Source: Pseudoflavonifractor gallinarum (GTDB taxonomy: Bacteria > Bacillota > Clostridia > Oscillospirales > Oscillospiraceae). Taken from it: 64,000 nt of DNA. Shown here piece by piece: positions 25,419 to 33,656 of the stretch. The translations under genes and the position numbers were made by a program. Position 1 is the stretch's first letter, and the number at the start of each line of letters is the position of its first letter. Below the pieces are notes generated by a model. The model saw nothing but the letters and a program-made list of their open reading frames with translations, had not been told where the DNA came from and ran no database searches. The stretch covers positions 1 to 64,000 of the forward strand of contig NZ_JADCKF010000001.1 in assembly GCF_014982855.1 (NCBI RefSeq). Reading direction: 5' to 3'.

Positions 25419-25907
25419 TTATGCCATGACCAGGCGGCGCATCCCCATGACACGCCAGAGCTGGGAGACCTCCAATGTGGCACAGAACTTATCCGCCAGG
25501 TTCACAACCGCCGCCTCCCGGCTGCGGGGCCGGCGTTTGGCCAGGGGCCACATATGGGACAGAATGATATTCTCTTCTTTGGGCGAGAGCTCGCCGCACA
25601 GCATGCGGGCATTGCGTGCCGCGGCCACCGGGTGGTCAAAGCACTGGTTGCCCGGATGGGTCCCGGGTTCCCGGGCGTTGTACAGGTACAGGTCGTGGAG
25701 CAGGCCGCAGCGAGCCGCCGTGCGGCAGTCCAGTCCCCAGCGCCGGGCCAGGCGGAAGGCAATATAGGCTACGAATACCGAGTGCTCGTAGCAGTTGCAG
25801 CCCGGGTGGTGGGGGATCTCCCGCATGGAGAGCACCTCACGGCTCTCAATCAGGTCGGCCACGCACTCCAGGAACCGATACCAATGCGTCTCATCGAACA
25901 AAACCAT
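25419..25907 (-). CDS. HD-domain phosphohydrolase family protein
   Basis: The 162-residue protein has an HD-type metal-binding pattern: an early histidine (CNCYEHSVFVAYIAFRLA), the HD pair in CGLLHDLYLYN, a following DHPVAAARNA histidine, and a late aspartate in NLADKFCATLE. HD proteins hydrolyse phosphate esters such as nucleotides or cyclic nucleotides, but the substrate here is unknown. The ATG at 25907 follows an AGGGGTGA ribosome binding site. It is a single-gene unit with its own promoter and terminator. Confidence 0.82.
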   Translation of the reverse strand: MVLFDETHWYRFLECVADLIESREVLSMREIPHHPGCNCYEHSVFVAYIAFRLARRWGLDCRTAARCGLLHDLYLYNAREPGTHPGNQCFDHPVAAARNARMLCGELSPKEENIILSHMWPLAKRRPRSREAAVVNLADKFCATLEVSQLWRVMGMRRLVMA

Positions 25908-25978
25908 GGGAATCACCCCTTCACAGTCATTGGACCCACTTGGGTCCGGGGCCCTGAGATCCGGGCCCCTCCGTATTT

Positions 25979-26007
25979 ATTATAGTAGCTTTCCAACGGT
26001 TTGTCAT
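25979..26007 (-). promoter_or_regulatory. promoter of the HD-domain gene
   Basis: Minus-strand ATGACA (26002-26007), 17-nt spacer and TATAAT (25979-25984). The leader that follows contains two small GC hairpins (GGGGCC/GGGCCCC and GGACCC/GGGTCC) before the ribosome binding site. Confidence 0.7.
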
Positions 26008-26180
26008 GTCGTTTTGGGCAATTGCCAGCATTTTCTTTCCGGTCCGAACCGGCCCCTTTCCCGCTCTTTTTCATGCGCACGACATATATTTCACTTTTTT
26101 ACAGTTTTTTGCTTTTATTTTTGTTCTATCTATACAAATTTTTCTTACATCGTCTCCAATATAAATACGTTTTATTTCAA

Positions 26181-26203
26181 AGTGTATTTACATCAAATAC
26201 ACT
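26181..26203. repeat. perfect 9-bp inverted repeat upstream of the YczE-like gene
   Basis: AGTGTATTT (26181-26189), loop ACATC, AAATACACT (26195-26203) lie 27 bp upstream of the -35 box at 26230. It could be an operator or activator site. Nothing else was recognised in the AT-rich stretch 26008-26229. Confidence 0.45.
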
Positions 26204-26229
26204 CACTGACTGTTCAATAAAATTTTTCT

Positions 26230-26259
26230 TGACAAACTGCACAACCTTGCCGTAAACTC
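26230..26259 (+). promoter_or_regulatory. promoter of the YczE-like gene
   Basis: TTGACA (26230-26235), 18-nt spacer and TAAACT (26254-26259). A short hairpin, CTCATAT with ATATGAG (26261-26278), lies at the expected transcript start. Confidence 0.72.
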
Positions 26260-26338
26260 CTCATATCACTATATGAGTTTTGGCAAAACAGCGGCTTGCC
26301 GGCTCATAAAATTCAAAAGAAAAGATGGTGGATTTTCT

Positions 26339-27028
26339 ATGTCTACTCCCTCCGCTGCAACAAAAGATCAAGTGGTCAAACGCTGGATCGTCTTTTTCAT
26401 CGGCATGTTCCTGATGGGTACCGGTATTGCGCTGAGCATCAAGGCTACCATTGGTGTCTCTCCCATGAGCAGTATTACCAACCTCTTCTATCTGATTTTC
26501 CCCAACATTTCGCTGGGTACCTTTTCCTTTCTGCTGAACTTCCTGTTTTTTGTGGCTGAGTTTATCGTGGCGCCTAAGACCTGGCACCCGGTCAAGATCC
26601 TCACGCAGCTGGTTCCCACCTTTATCTGCAGCGTCTTTATCGACGTCAATATGTGGCTGTGCAACGCTGTGGTGCCCACCTCCTACGTGTCCAAGCTGCT
26701 GGTCCTGGTGGCGGGCTGCATTGTCTTTGGTCTGAGCCTGGCCCTGATGGTCTCCGCCGACGCCACCCTTCAGCCCAGCGAGGCTTTCATCAGCGTGGTG
26801 GCCGAGCGTACCGGTCGGGCCTGGGGCAATGTCCGCACCGCGACCGATATTACCCTGGTGGTGCTGGCCACCATTGGTTCTCTGATTGTTTTCCATGGCG
26901 TGACCACCGTACGGGAAGGCACTATTATCGCTGCTGTGCTCATTGGCCAGTCCTCCCGCTGGTTTGCCCCGCTCACCGACCGCCTCTTCCGCTCTCAGGA
27001 AGAGCTTACTCCCGTCTCTCAGAATTGA
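26339..27028 (+). CDS. YczE/YyaS/YitT-like integral membrane protein
   Basis: The 229-residue protein has about five to six membrane helices and starts with a short basic cytoplasmic segment (KDQVVKRW). The LMGTGIALSIKATIGVSPMSSITN region is typical of the YczE/DUF6198-type family of Firmicute membrane proteins, whose molecular function is not established. A second upstream start in the same frame lies within the leader hairpin. The ATG at 26339 has a GGTGGA ribosome binding site and is preferred. It is a single-gene unit. Confidence 0.8.
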   Translation: MSTPSAATKDQVVKRWIVFFIGMFLMGTGIALSIKATIGVSPMSSITNLFYLIFPNISLGTFSFLLNFLFFVAEFIVAPKTWHPVKILTQLVPTFICSVFIDVNMWLCNAVVPTSYVSKLLVLVAGCIVFGLSLALMVSADATLQPSEAFISVVAERTGRAWGNVRTATDITLVVLATIGSLIVFHGVTTVREGTIIAAVLIGQSSRWFAPLTDRLFRSQEELTPVSQN

Positions 27029-27036
27029 CCGTTCCG

Positions 27037-27070
27037 AACCGCCCCGGTGAAACCGCCGGGGCGGTTTTTT
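27037..27070 (+). terminator. intrinsic terminator of the YczE-like gene
   Basis: AACCGCCCCGG pairs with CCGGGGCGGTT, followed by six T residues. Confidence 0.88.
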
Positions 27071-27113
27071 GTCTCCCGTCCGGAATCGTCAGAAAATGTT
27101 AAGACTTTTTCCC

Positions 27114-27168
27114 TTGTTCCCGGTCATATACTCCTCTATACTGACTGTATTAATACACCTCATACAGT
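27114..27168 (+). promoter_or_regulatory. promoter and probable GntR operator of the ABC operon
   Basis: TTGTTC (27114-27119), 17-nt spacer and TATACT (27137-27142). Directly downstream is an inverted repeat, ACTGTAT (27144-27150) and ATACAGT (27162-27168), with the 12-bp palindrome TGTATTAATACA at 27146-27157. A repressor bound there would block transcription, fitting autoregulation by the GntR protein encoded next. Confidence 0.68.
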
Positions 27169-27193
27169 TCAACTCTAGGAAAGGGGTCTGATT

Positions 27194-27556
27194 ATGATTC
27201 GTCTTGACTCCCGGGATGCGCGCCCCATTTATGAACAGGTGATGGACAGTCTGCGCCGTCTGGTGGTGTCCGGCGCTATTCAGCCTGGGGAGAAGCTCCC
27301 CTCGGTCCGCGCGATGGCCACTACGCTGGCCATCAACCCCAACACGATCCAGCGGGCCTATGAATCCCTGGCGGCGGAGGGCTACCTCCACCCAGTGGCC
27401 GGCAAGGGCTGTTTTGCGGCTGACCGGGGGGATATCCAGGGCCGGCGCCGGGAAACCCTTTTAAATCGGTTTGACCAGACGGCTGCTGAACTGATTTTTC
27501 TGGGACTGAGCCCGGACGAGCTCTCTCGTCGCCTGCATGCTGTTTCCCAGCCATAA
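27194..27556 (+). CDS. GntR family regulator, YtrA subfamily
   Basis: The 120-residue protein has an N-terminal winged helix (RPIYEQVMDSLRRLVVSGAIQPGEKLPSVRAMATTLAINPNTIQRAYESLAAEG) followed by only a short dimerisation tail, which defines the YtrA subfamily. Members repress an adjacent ABC transporter operon, often responding to cell-envelope stress. It is the first gene of a three-gene operon with the ABC ATPase and permease. The effector is unknown. Confidence 0.92.
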   Translation: MIRLDSRDARPIYEQVMDSLRRLVVSGAIQPGEKLPSVRAMATTLAINPNTIQRAYESLAAEGYLHPVAGKGCFAADRGDIQGRRRETLLNRFDQTAAELIFLGLSPDELSRRLHAVSQP

Positions 27557-27580
27557 TTTGAGAAGGAGGAGCCGCTGTTT

Positions 27581-28483
27581 ATGATCTCAGTCCAAAATGT
27601 AGTAAAGACCTTCGACAGGTTCCGGGCCCTGAACGGTCTGAACATGGAGGTGCCCGACGGGGCCATCTACGGCCTGGTGGGCCCCAACGGAGCGGGAAAA
27701 TCCACCATTCTGCGCCACATCACCGGCATTTATCGGCAGGATTCCGGCCAGGTGCTGGTGGCAGGTGAGCCGGTCTACGAGAACCCCGCCGTCAAGGCCC
27801 GCATCGCTTCCATCCCCGATGAGCTCTACACCTTCCTGTCCGCCTCCACCCGGGATATGATGCGCTTTTTCCGGGGCTTCTACCCCCGCTTTGATGAAGC
27901 GCGCTACCAGGCTCTGAAAGAGGTCTTTTCCTCGGTGCAGGAAAATATCCCGGTGCGCCGTCTCTCCAAGGGCATGCAGAAGCAGGCGGCCTTCTGGCTC
28001 TCCCTGTGCTGCCGGCCCGACCTGCTGGTGCTGGATGAGCCGGTGGACGGTCTGGACCCGGTGATGCGCCGGCAGGTCTGGTCCCTCCTCATGGGCGACG
28101 TGGCGGAGTATGGCACCACTGTGCTGGTCTCCTCCCACAACCTGCGGGAGCTGGAGGACGTCTGCGACCATGTGGGAATCCTCTCCCAGGGCAAGGTGCT
28201 GCTGGAGCGTGCCCTGGCGGATCTGCAGGACAATATCGTGAAGATGCAGATCGTCTTCCAGGAGCGGGAGCTGCCTCAGCTCCCCGAGGACCTGGCCGTC
28301 CTCCATGTGTCCCAGGTGGGGCGTATCCATACCCTGATTGTCCGGGGCTCGGCCGACGAGGTGACCAACCGTCTGGCGATTTATGCCCCCATTCTGATGG
28401 AGGCCCTGCCTCTGACGCTGGAGGAAATCTTTATCTATGAATTGGGAGGTGAGGACTATGCCGTCCGTGACATCGTGCTCTAA
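27581..28483 (+). CDS. ABC transporter ATP-binding protein
   Basis: The 300-residue ATPase has Walker A GPNGAGKST, a signature-like LSKGMQKQAAFWLSLC, Walker B LLVLDEPVDGLD and the H-loop in VSSHNLRELE. A C-terminal extension of about 80 residues follows, as in exporters of the YtrB/BcrA type. It pairs with the permease encoded next, whose start it overlaps by 26 bp. Export of a peptide, antibiotic or envelope component is the usual role in this family; the substrate is not predictable. Confidence 0.93.
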   Translation: MISVQNVVKTFDRFRALNGLNMEVPDGAIYGLVGPNGAGKSTILRHITGIYRQDSGQVLVAGEPVYENPAVKARIASIPDELYTFLSASTRDMMRFFRGFYPRFDEARYQALKEVFSSVQENIPVRRLSKGMQKQAAFWLSLCCRPDLLVLDEPVDGLDPVMRRQVWSLLMGDVAEYGTTVLVSSHNLRELEDVCDHVGILSQGKVLLERALADLQDNIVKMQIVFQERELPQLPEDLAVLHVSQVGRIHTLIVRGSADEVTNRLAIYAPILMEALPLTLEEIFIYELGGEDYAVRDIVL

Positions 28484-30353
28484 GGAGCGCCGCCCCTGCG
28501 CCTGGTTCAACATCACGCTCTTTCGGAAAAACTGGTCCCGGTTCTGGCCCCTGTGGTCTCTGTACGGGGTGATCTGGTTCTTAATTCTGACCGTGGGCAT
28601 TCTCAACAGCCGCAGTATCTATGATACCATGCCGGATAATTACTACCCGACCGGTTATGTAGTGTACGCCATCCCCATGGGTATCCTACTCTCACTGGGC
28701 TTTGGTGTACTGTGTGCCATGGCGGTCTTTTCCTATCTCTACTCCAGCCGTCCGGTGGGGCTCATGCACGCCCTGCCCATCCGGCGGGAGGGGCTCTTTC
28801 TCACCAACTACCTCTCGGGCCTGAGCTTTTTTGTCCTCCCCATTCTGGTGGTGGCCCTGCTCACCCTGGGGGCAGAGCTCTATGCGGGCCACGGGGTGGA
28901 TTTGACCTCTCTCTTCCTGTGGGGCTGGTGCCAGTGCATGGTCTCCCTGTTCTTCTACTCCTTTGCGGTGTTCTGCGCCATGTTTACCGGCCACATTCTG
29001 GCGTTGCCCGCCTTCTACGGCATCCTCAACGGCCTGGTGTTCGGCCTGGATGCTCTCTTTCGGGAGCTGGCCCGCATCTTCCTCTTCGGATTTTATACCT
29101 CATATCAACTCAACCCCTGGGTGGAGTGGCTCACTCCCACACTCTGCTACATCGACCGCATGGGCAGCACCGGCTCCCCCAATTATCACTTTACCGGACT
29201 GCTTCCCGTCTTTGTGTATATGCTGGCCGGGCTGGTTTTCACCGGACTGGCCCTGCTCCTCTACCGCCGCCGCCATCTGGAGACCGCCGGGGATGTGGTG
29301 GCTGTCTCCTGGCTGCGCCCCATCTTCAAATACGGTGTGGCCTTCTGCTCCGCCGTGGTTATCGGCACTTTTCTGTGGAGCGTCTTCCTGCCCCAGGTCT
29401 CGCATAGCATCCTGTGGTCTCTCCTGTTCTTCCTGCTGCTCACAGGAGCCCTTGGCTACTTTATCGCCGAAATGCTGCTGTGCAAATCCTTCCGCGTCTT
29501 CCGGCAGGGCTGGAAGGGCTGCCTCTGCTTTCTGATCCTGCTCACGCTGGGCGTGAGCACTCTGGAGGTCGACCCGATCGGCTTTGAGGTCCGGGTCCCC
29601 CAGGCCCAGCAGGTGGTGGAAGTACGCCTGGATACTCCCTCCTTCGCCCCCTATGATGGAGCTTCCTCTCCTTCCGTCCTGCGCCGGGAGGAGGACATTG
29701 CCCGTCTGGTGGAGCTCCATCAGACCATCATCGACCATCAGTCCCAGCTGGAGTCGGCTGAGCGTGTATCTTCCCACTCCTATGTCTCCCAGCAGGTGGG
29801 AGATTATATGGTGGATGTGGAGACTTCCGGCTCGTTCTACTTCTCCTTCACCTATCTCTTCCGGGACGGCGGCACCATGCGGCGCAGCTACCGTATCCCG
29901 GTGGACGAGGAGCTTCTGGCCGAGCCCACCTCTCCCGCCGCCAAGCTGGATGCGCTCATCAATGCTCCGGGTCTGGCACAGCAGGAGTATCTCTCCCTCT
30001 ACCGCAGCGGCGATGTGCTGACCAGAGTCAACCTCTCCACTTATACGGGAGCCGATCAAATTTTCTCCAGCGGCGCGGATACCCAGCTGCTTCTGGACGC
30101 CGTGCTCACCGATCTGGAAGAGGGAAATCTGGGCCGTCACTATCTGTTGGAGAATCAGGACCGCTATGCCAACTGCTACTATAACGATCTGACCTTCCAC
30201 TTCTACTCGCAGGAGGCCCGTTCGGAACTGGTGGAAGACGGACATATTTATCAATTCACCATTACCATTCAGACCACGGCCACCCATACCCTGGAGGCCC
30301 TGCGGGAGTTGGGCGCAGAGGATGTACTCATCCTCCGCAGCGCAGCCCCCTGA
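28458..30353 (+). CDS. ABC transporter permease (ABC-2-like, YtrC/YtrF-type organisation)
   Basis: The 631-residue protein has an N-terminal membrane domain of about ten helices (residues about 30-340) and an extracytoplasmic or juxtamembrane C-terminal domain of around 230 residues that I do not recognise. The start at 28458 is set by a GGAGGTGAGG ribosome binding site, seven codons after the first ATG in frame. Coupling to the ATPase and GntR regulator marks it as the membrane half of that exporter. The large C-terminal domain may sense or handle the substrate. Confidence 0.85.
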   Translation: MPSVTSCSKERRPCAWFNITLFRKNWSRFWPLWSLYGVIWFLILTVGILNSRSIYDTMPDNYYPTGYVVYAIPMGILLSLGFGVLCAMAVFSYLYSSRPVGLMHALPIRREGLFLTNYLSGLSFFVLPILVVALLTLGAELYAGHGVDLTSLFLWGWCQCMVSLFFYSFAVFCAMFTGHILALPAFYGILNGLVFGLDALFRELARIFLFGFYTSYQLNPWVEWLTPTLCYIDRMGSTGSPNYHFTGLLPVFVYMLAGLVFTGLALLLYRRRHLETAGDVVAVSWLRPIFKYGVAFCSAVVIGTFLWSVFLPQVSHSILWSLLFFLLLTGALGYFIAEMLLCKSFRVFRQGWKGCLCFLILLTLGVSTLEVDPIGFEVRVPQAQQVVEVRLDTPSFAPYDGASSPSVLRREEDIARLVELHQTIIDHQSQLESAERVSSHSYVSQQVGDYMVDVETSGSFYFSFTYLFRDGGTMRRSYRIPVDEELLAEPTSPAAKLDALINAPGLAQQEYLSLYRSGDVLTRVNLSTYTGADQIFSSGADTQLLLDAVLTDLEEGNLGRHYLLENQDRYANCYYNDLTFHFYSQEARSELVEDGHIYQFTITIQTTATHTLEALRELGAEDVLILRSAAP

Positions 30354-30423
30354 GAAACTCCGGCATCCCGCACCTCTCCAAAGATTTTTTGAAAGTATGT
30401 TAAATTTTTAACTTTCTCATTCA

Positions 30424-30470
30424 AATCCGGCGGTCCTGGGCGTTTCGTCCCGGTGACCGCCGGATTTTTG
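30424..30470 (+). terminator. intrinsic terminator of the GntR-ABC operon
   Basis: A hairpin pairs ATCCGGCGGTC with GACCGCCGGAT, followed by TTTTTG. Confidence 0.85.
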
Positions 30471-30509
30471 ACCTCCAAAGTATATTGTTAAAATATTCAC
30501 AAGTCACCG

Positions 30510-30561
30510 TTGCATTTTTCTTCCCCATCATATATAATAAGCTCATCCGGTTCGCAAACCG
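30510..30561 (+). promoter_or_regulatory. promoter of the thiolase gene with start-site inverted repeat
   Basis: TTGCAT (30510-30515), 17-nt spacer and perfect TATAAT (30533-30538). At the expected start site is the inverted repeat CGGTT (30548-30552) CGCA AACCG (30557-30561), a candidate operator. A 70-nt leader follows. Confidence 0.72.
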
Positions 30562-30631
30562 AATTTGTATTCATTGCCGATTCCGCGACCATATATCGAA
30601 CGAAATGTAAAATATTTGGAGGGTCAATTCT

Positions 30632-31813
30632 ATGAAGGACATTTATGTTGTCAATTGCTGCCGTACCGCCATCGGCTCCTTCGGTGGTTCCCTGAAGGAT
30701 GTTCCCGCCGCCAAGCTGGGCTCCATCGTTGTGGCTGAGGCGCTCAAGCGTGCCAACGTCAAGCCTGAGCAGGTGGACGAGGTCATGTTCGGCAGCATCC
30801 TGACTGCCGCTGCCGGTCAGAATATGGCCCGCCAGGTTTCTCTGGGCGCCGGTATTCCCGTTGAAGTGCCCGCCTACACCGTCAGCATGGTCTGCGGCTC
30901 CGGCATGAAGTCCGTGATCGAGGGTGCCCGTACCATCCTGGCTGGTGACGCCGACATCATCGTGGCCGGCGGCACCGAGAACATGTCCGCTGCCCCCTAT
31001 GCCATGCCCGCCGCCCGCTTCGGCGCCCGCATGAACGACACCAAGCTGGTGGACACCATGGTGAAGGACGGCCTGTGGGATGTGTTCAACGACTACCACA
31101 TGGGCATCACCGCTGAGAACGTCTGCGACCAGTGGGGCATCACCCGCGAGGAGCTGGACGAGTTCGCCCTGAACTCCCAGATGAAGGCCAAGGCTGCTCA
31201 GGAGGCCGGCAAGTTTGACGACGAGATCGTCCCCGTGCCCGTGAAGGTCAAGAAGGAGATCGTGGACTTCAAGGTCGACGAGTTCCCCCGCCACGGCACC
31301 ACCGCTGAGGGTCTGGCCAAGCTGAAGCCCGCCTTCAAGAAGGACGGCCGCGTCACCGCCGGCAACGCCTCCGGCATCAACGACGGCGCTGCCGCCATCA
31401 TCCTGGCCTCCGGCGAGGCTGTGGAGAAGTACGGCCTGAAGCCCATGGCCAAGCTGGTCTCCTGGGGCCAGGGCGGCGTGGATCCCAAGATCATGGGCGT
31501 GGGTCCTGTTCCCGCCTCCAAGCAGGCTATGGAGAAGGCCGGCCTGACCATCGAGGACATGGATCTGGTGGAGGCCAACGAGGCCTTTGCTGCCCAGTCC
31601 ATCGCTGTGGCCCGCGAGCTGAAGTTTGACATGAGCAAGGTCAACGTCAACGGCGGCGCCATCTCCCTGGGTCACCCCGTGGGCTGCTCCGGCGCCCGCA
31701 TCATCGTCACCCTGCTGCACGAGATGAGCAAGCGTCCCGAGGCCAAGAAGGGCCTTGCCACCCTGTGCATCGGCGGCGGCATGGGCACTGCCGTCATCCT
31801 CGAGAAGTGCTAA
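30632..31813 (+). CDS. thlA: acetyl-CoA C-acetyltransferase (thiolase)
   Basis: The 393-residue thiolase condenses two acetyl-CoA to acetoacetyl-CoA, or runs in reverse, the entry step of butyrate formation in clostridia. The nucleophilic cysteine is C88 in VCGSGMKS, the catalytic histidine is in [12 protein letters not shown], and the second cysteine is in CIGGGMG near the end. Codon use is strongly biased and the promoter is near consensus, which suggests high expression. No other butyrate-pathway gene is adjacent. It is a single-gene unit ending at a strong terminator. Confidence 0.95.
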   Translation: MKDIYVVNCCRTAIGSFGGSLKDVPAAKLGSIVVAEALKRANVKPEQVDEVMFGSILTAAAGQNMARQVSLGAGIPVEVPAYTVSMVCGSGMKSVIEGARTILAGDADIIVAGGTENMSAAPYAMPAARFGARMNDTKLVDTMVKDGLWDVFNDYHMGITAENVCDQWGITREELDEFALNSQMKAKAAQEAGKFDDEIVPVPVKVKKEIVDFKVDEFPRHGTTAEGLAKLKPAFKKDGRVTAGNASGINDGAAAIILASGEAVEKYGLKPMAKLVSWGQGGVDPKIMGVGPVPASKQAMEKAGLTIEDMDLVEANEAFAAQSIAVARELKFDMSKVNVNGGAISLGHPVGCSGARIIVTLLHEMSKRPEAKKGLATLCIGGGMGTAVILEKC

Positions 31814-31830
31814 TCTGAATATTTTTTCCG

Positions 31831-31858
31831 GCGGGCCGCATTTGCGGCCCGCTTTTTT
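31831..31858 (+). terminator. intrinsic terminator of the thiolase gene
   Basis: GCGGGCCGCA and TGCGGCCCGC arms are followed by TTTTTT. Confidence 0.92.
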
Positions 31859-32020
31859 CTGTCTTTCTCCGCGCCGCGGCCGTTCTCTGTTTTTATCGGG
31901 CGGACAGAATTTCACTCATCTGAACGTGCATGGTCACACTCCCGTTATTTTGTACAAATAATTCATTATATGATTTACTTTCAATGAAAACGCCTAAGTT
32001 CAAAAATTATTTCTTTCCTC

Positions 32021-32048
32021 TTGATTTATTTCCAGATTGTGCTATGAT
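32021..32048 (+). promoter_or_regulatory. promoter of the PLP-enzyme/hydantoinase region
   Basis: TTGATT (32021-32026), 16-nt spacer and TATGAT (32043-32048) upstream of the first PLP-dependent enzyme. The gap 31859-32020 is AT-rich and holds nothing else recognised. Confidence 0.6.
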
Positions 32049-32099
32049 TAGGGCATGGCAGCGCCTTTGGCACTCTGTATTTTAAGGAGGACACGGAAT

Positions 32100-33575
32100 A
32101 TGATTGACCTTACCATCCGCCGAGACAGTCTGGACCGAAACATCAAAAAGGCCCGCGAAAATAACGTCATCATTCCCACCATTGCCCAGATGCAGGAGCC
32201 GGAATCCATTCCTGGCGCCATCCGGGACAAGCTGAAAAATGTGGGACTGTGGGACGTCAATCCTCTGAACCTGTTCCGCATTACCTGGAAGAACGAAGCC
32301 AAGGAATTTGGCGGCGGCTATCAGGCTGTGCCCAACTATGTGGAGCTGCCCTCCTCCCTGACCGGTGTTCCCTGCCGCATTCTGGCCATGGCGGGCAAGT
32401 GGTTCCCCACCGGATGCCACAAGGTGGGCGCCTCCTTTGGATGTCTGGCCCCCCGTCTGGTGACCGGACAGTTTGACGCCACCTATCACCATGCCGTCTG
32501 GCCCTCCACGGGCAACTACTGCCGCGGCGGCGCCTTCAACTCCAAGCTGCTGGCCTGTGACAGCGTAGCCATCCTTCCCGCCGAGATGAGCAAGGAGCGC
32601 TTCGAGTGGCTCAGCCAGATCGCCGGCCAGGTCATCGCCACCCCCGGCTGTGAGTCCAACGTCAAGGAGATCTTTGACAAGACCTGGGAGCTCAAGCAGG
32701 ATCCCACCATGATGATCTTCAACCAGTTTGAAGAGATGGGCAACCCCCTGTGGCACTACAATGTGACCGGTACCGCTCTGGCCGATCTCTATGAGGCGGT
32801 CAAGCGCCCCGGCGACCGTCTGGCCGGCGCCTGCTTTACCTCCGGCTCGGCGGGCACCATGTCGGCCGGCGACCTGCTCAAGGACCGCTATCCCCATGTG
32901 AAGCTGGCCGTGGGCGAGGCGCTCCAGTGCCCCACCATTCTGGAAAACGGCTTTGGCGGCCACCGCATTGAGGGTATCGGCGACAAGCACATCCCCTGGA
33001 TCCACAATGTCAAGAACACCGATATGGTCATCGACATTGATGATGAGGATTCCCAGCGCCTGCTCCGCCTCTTCAACACCCCCGACGGCCAGAAGTACCT
33101 GAAGGAAGAGCTGGGCCTCTCGGATGAGCTGCTGGAGAAGCTGACCTGGATGGGCATTTCCGGTATCGCCAACGTGCTGTGCTGCATCAAGATGGCCAAG
33201 TACTACGAGCTGACCGAGCGCGACGTGGTGGTCACCGTCCTCACCGACTCGGCCGTCATGTATCAGAGCCGCATCGAAGAGCTCAACCAGATGCACGGCG
33301 CCTACAACCTGCAGGAGGCCGCTCTGGACCACAACCTGCACATTCTGGGCCTCAAGACCGACAACATGGCCGAGCTCAACTACTGGGACCGCAAGCGGGT
33401 CCACAACCTGAAGTACTACACCTGGGTGGAGCAGCAGGCCCGCGACGTGAAGGACCTCAACGCCCTGTGGTACGACACCGAGGGCACCTGGGACGCCGTC
33501 CACCAGCAGGCCAAGGATCTGGACGAGCTGATCAACGAATTCAACGACGCCACTGGACTGCTCAAGGCCCTGTAA
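32100..33575 (+). CDS. PLP-dependent fold-type-II enzyme, unassigned reaction
   Basis: The 491-residue protein has tryptophan-synthase-beta-type features: a probable PLP lysine K108 in GCHKVGASFG, a substrate-loop motif PSTGN (residues about 135-139) and a glycine-rich phosphate-binding GSAGTMSAGD. It is about 100 residues longer than cysteine synthase or diaminopropionate ammonia-lyase (YgeX) and is not a close match to either. By position, ahead of a threonine-synthase-like protein and a hydantoinase, it may be a beta-elimination or ammonia-lyase step in breakdown of an amino-acid-like intermediate. The start follows AAGGAGG; an upstream ATG in frame has no such site. Confidence 0.75.
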   Translation: MIDLTIRRDSLDRNIKKARENNVIIPTIAQMQEPESIPGAIRDKLKNVGLWDVNPLNLFRITWKNEAKEFGGGYQAVPNYVELPSSLTGVPCRILAMAGKWFPTGCHKVGASFGCLAPRLVTGQFDATYHHAVWPSTGNYCRGGAFNSKLLACDSVAILPAEMSKERFEWLSQIAGQVIATPGCESNVKEIFDKTWELKQDPTMMIFNQFEEMGNPLWHYNVTGTALADLYEAVKRPGDRLAGACFTSGSAGTMSAGDLLKDRYPHVKLAVGEALQCPTILENGFGGHRIEGIGDKHIPWIHNVKNTDMVIDIDDEDSQRLLRLFNTPDGQKYLKEELGLSDELLEKLTWMGISGIANVLCCIKMAKYYELTERDVVVTVLTDSAVMYQSRIEELNQMHGAYNLQEAALDHNLHILGLKTDNMAELNYWDRKRVHNLKYYTWVEQQARDVKDLNALWYDTEGTWDAVHQQAKDLDELINEFNDATGLLKAL

Positions 33576-33602
33576 GCGCCTCATTCATCCATACACACCG
33601 GA

Positions 33603-33638
33603 CCGGCGGGCGGGGAAATCCCGCCCGCCGGCTGTTTT
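33603..33638 (+). terminator. hairpin between the two PLP-enzyme genes
   Basis: CCGGCGGGCGGG and CCCGCCCGCCGG (33603-33614 and 33620-33631) are followed by CTGTTTTG. It is probably a leaky terminator or attenuator, since the next gene's ribosome binding site starts at 33642. Confidence 0.65.
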
Positions 33639-33656
33639 GAAAAGGAGGTCATCCCG

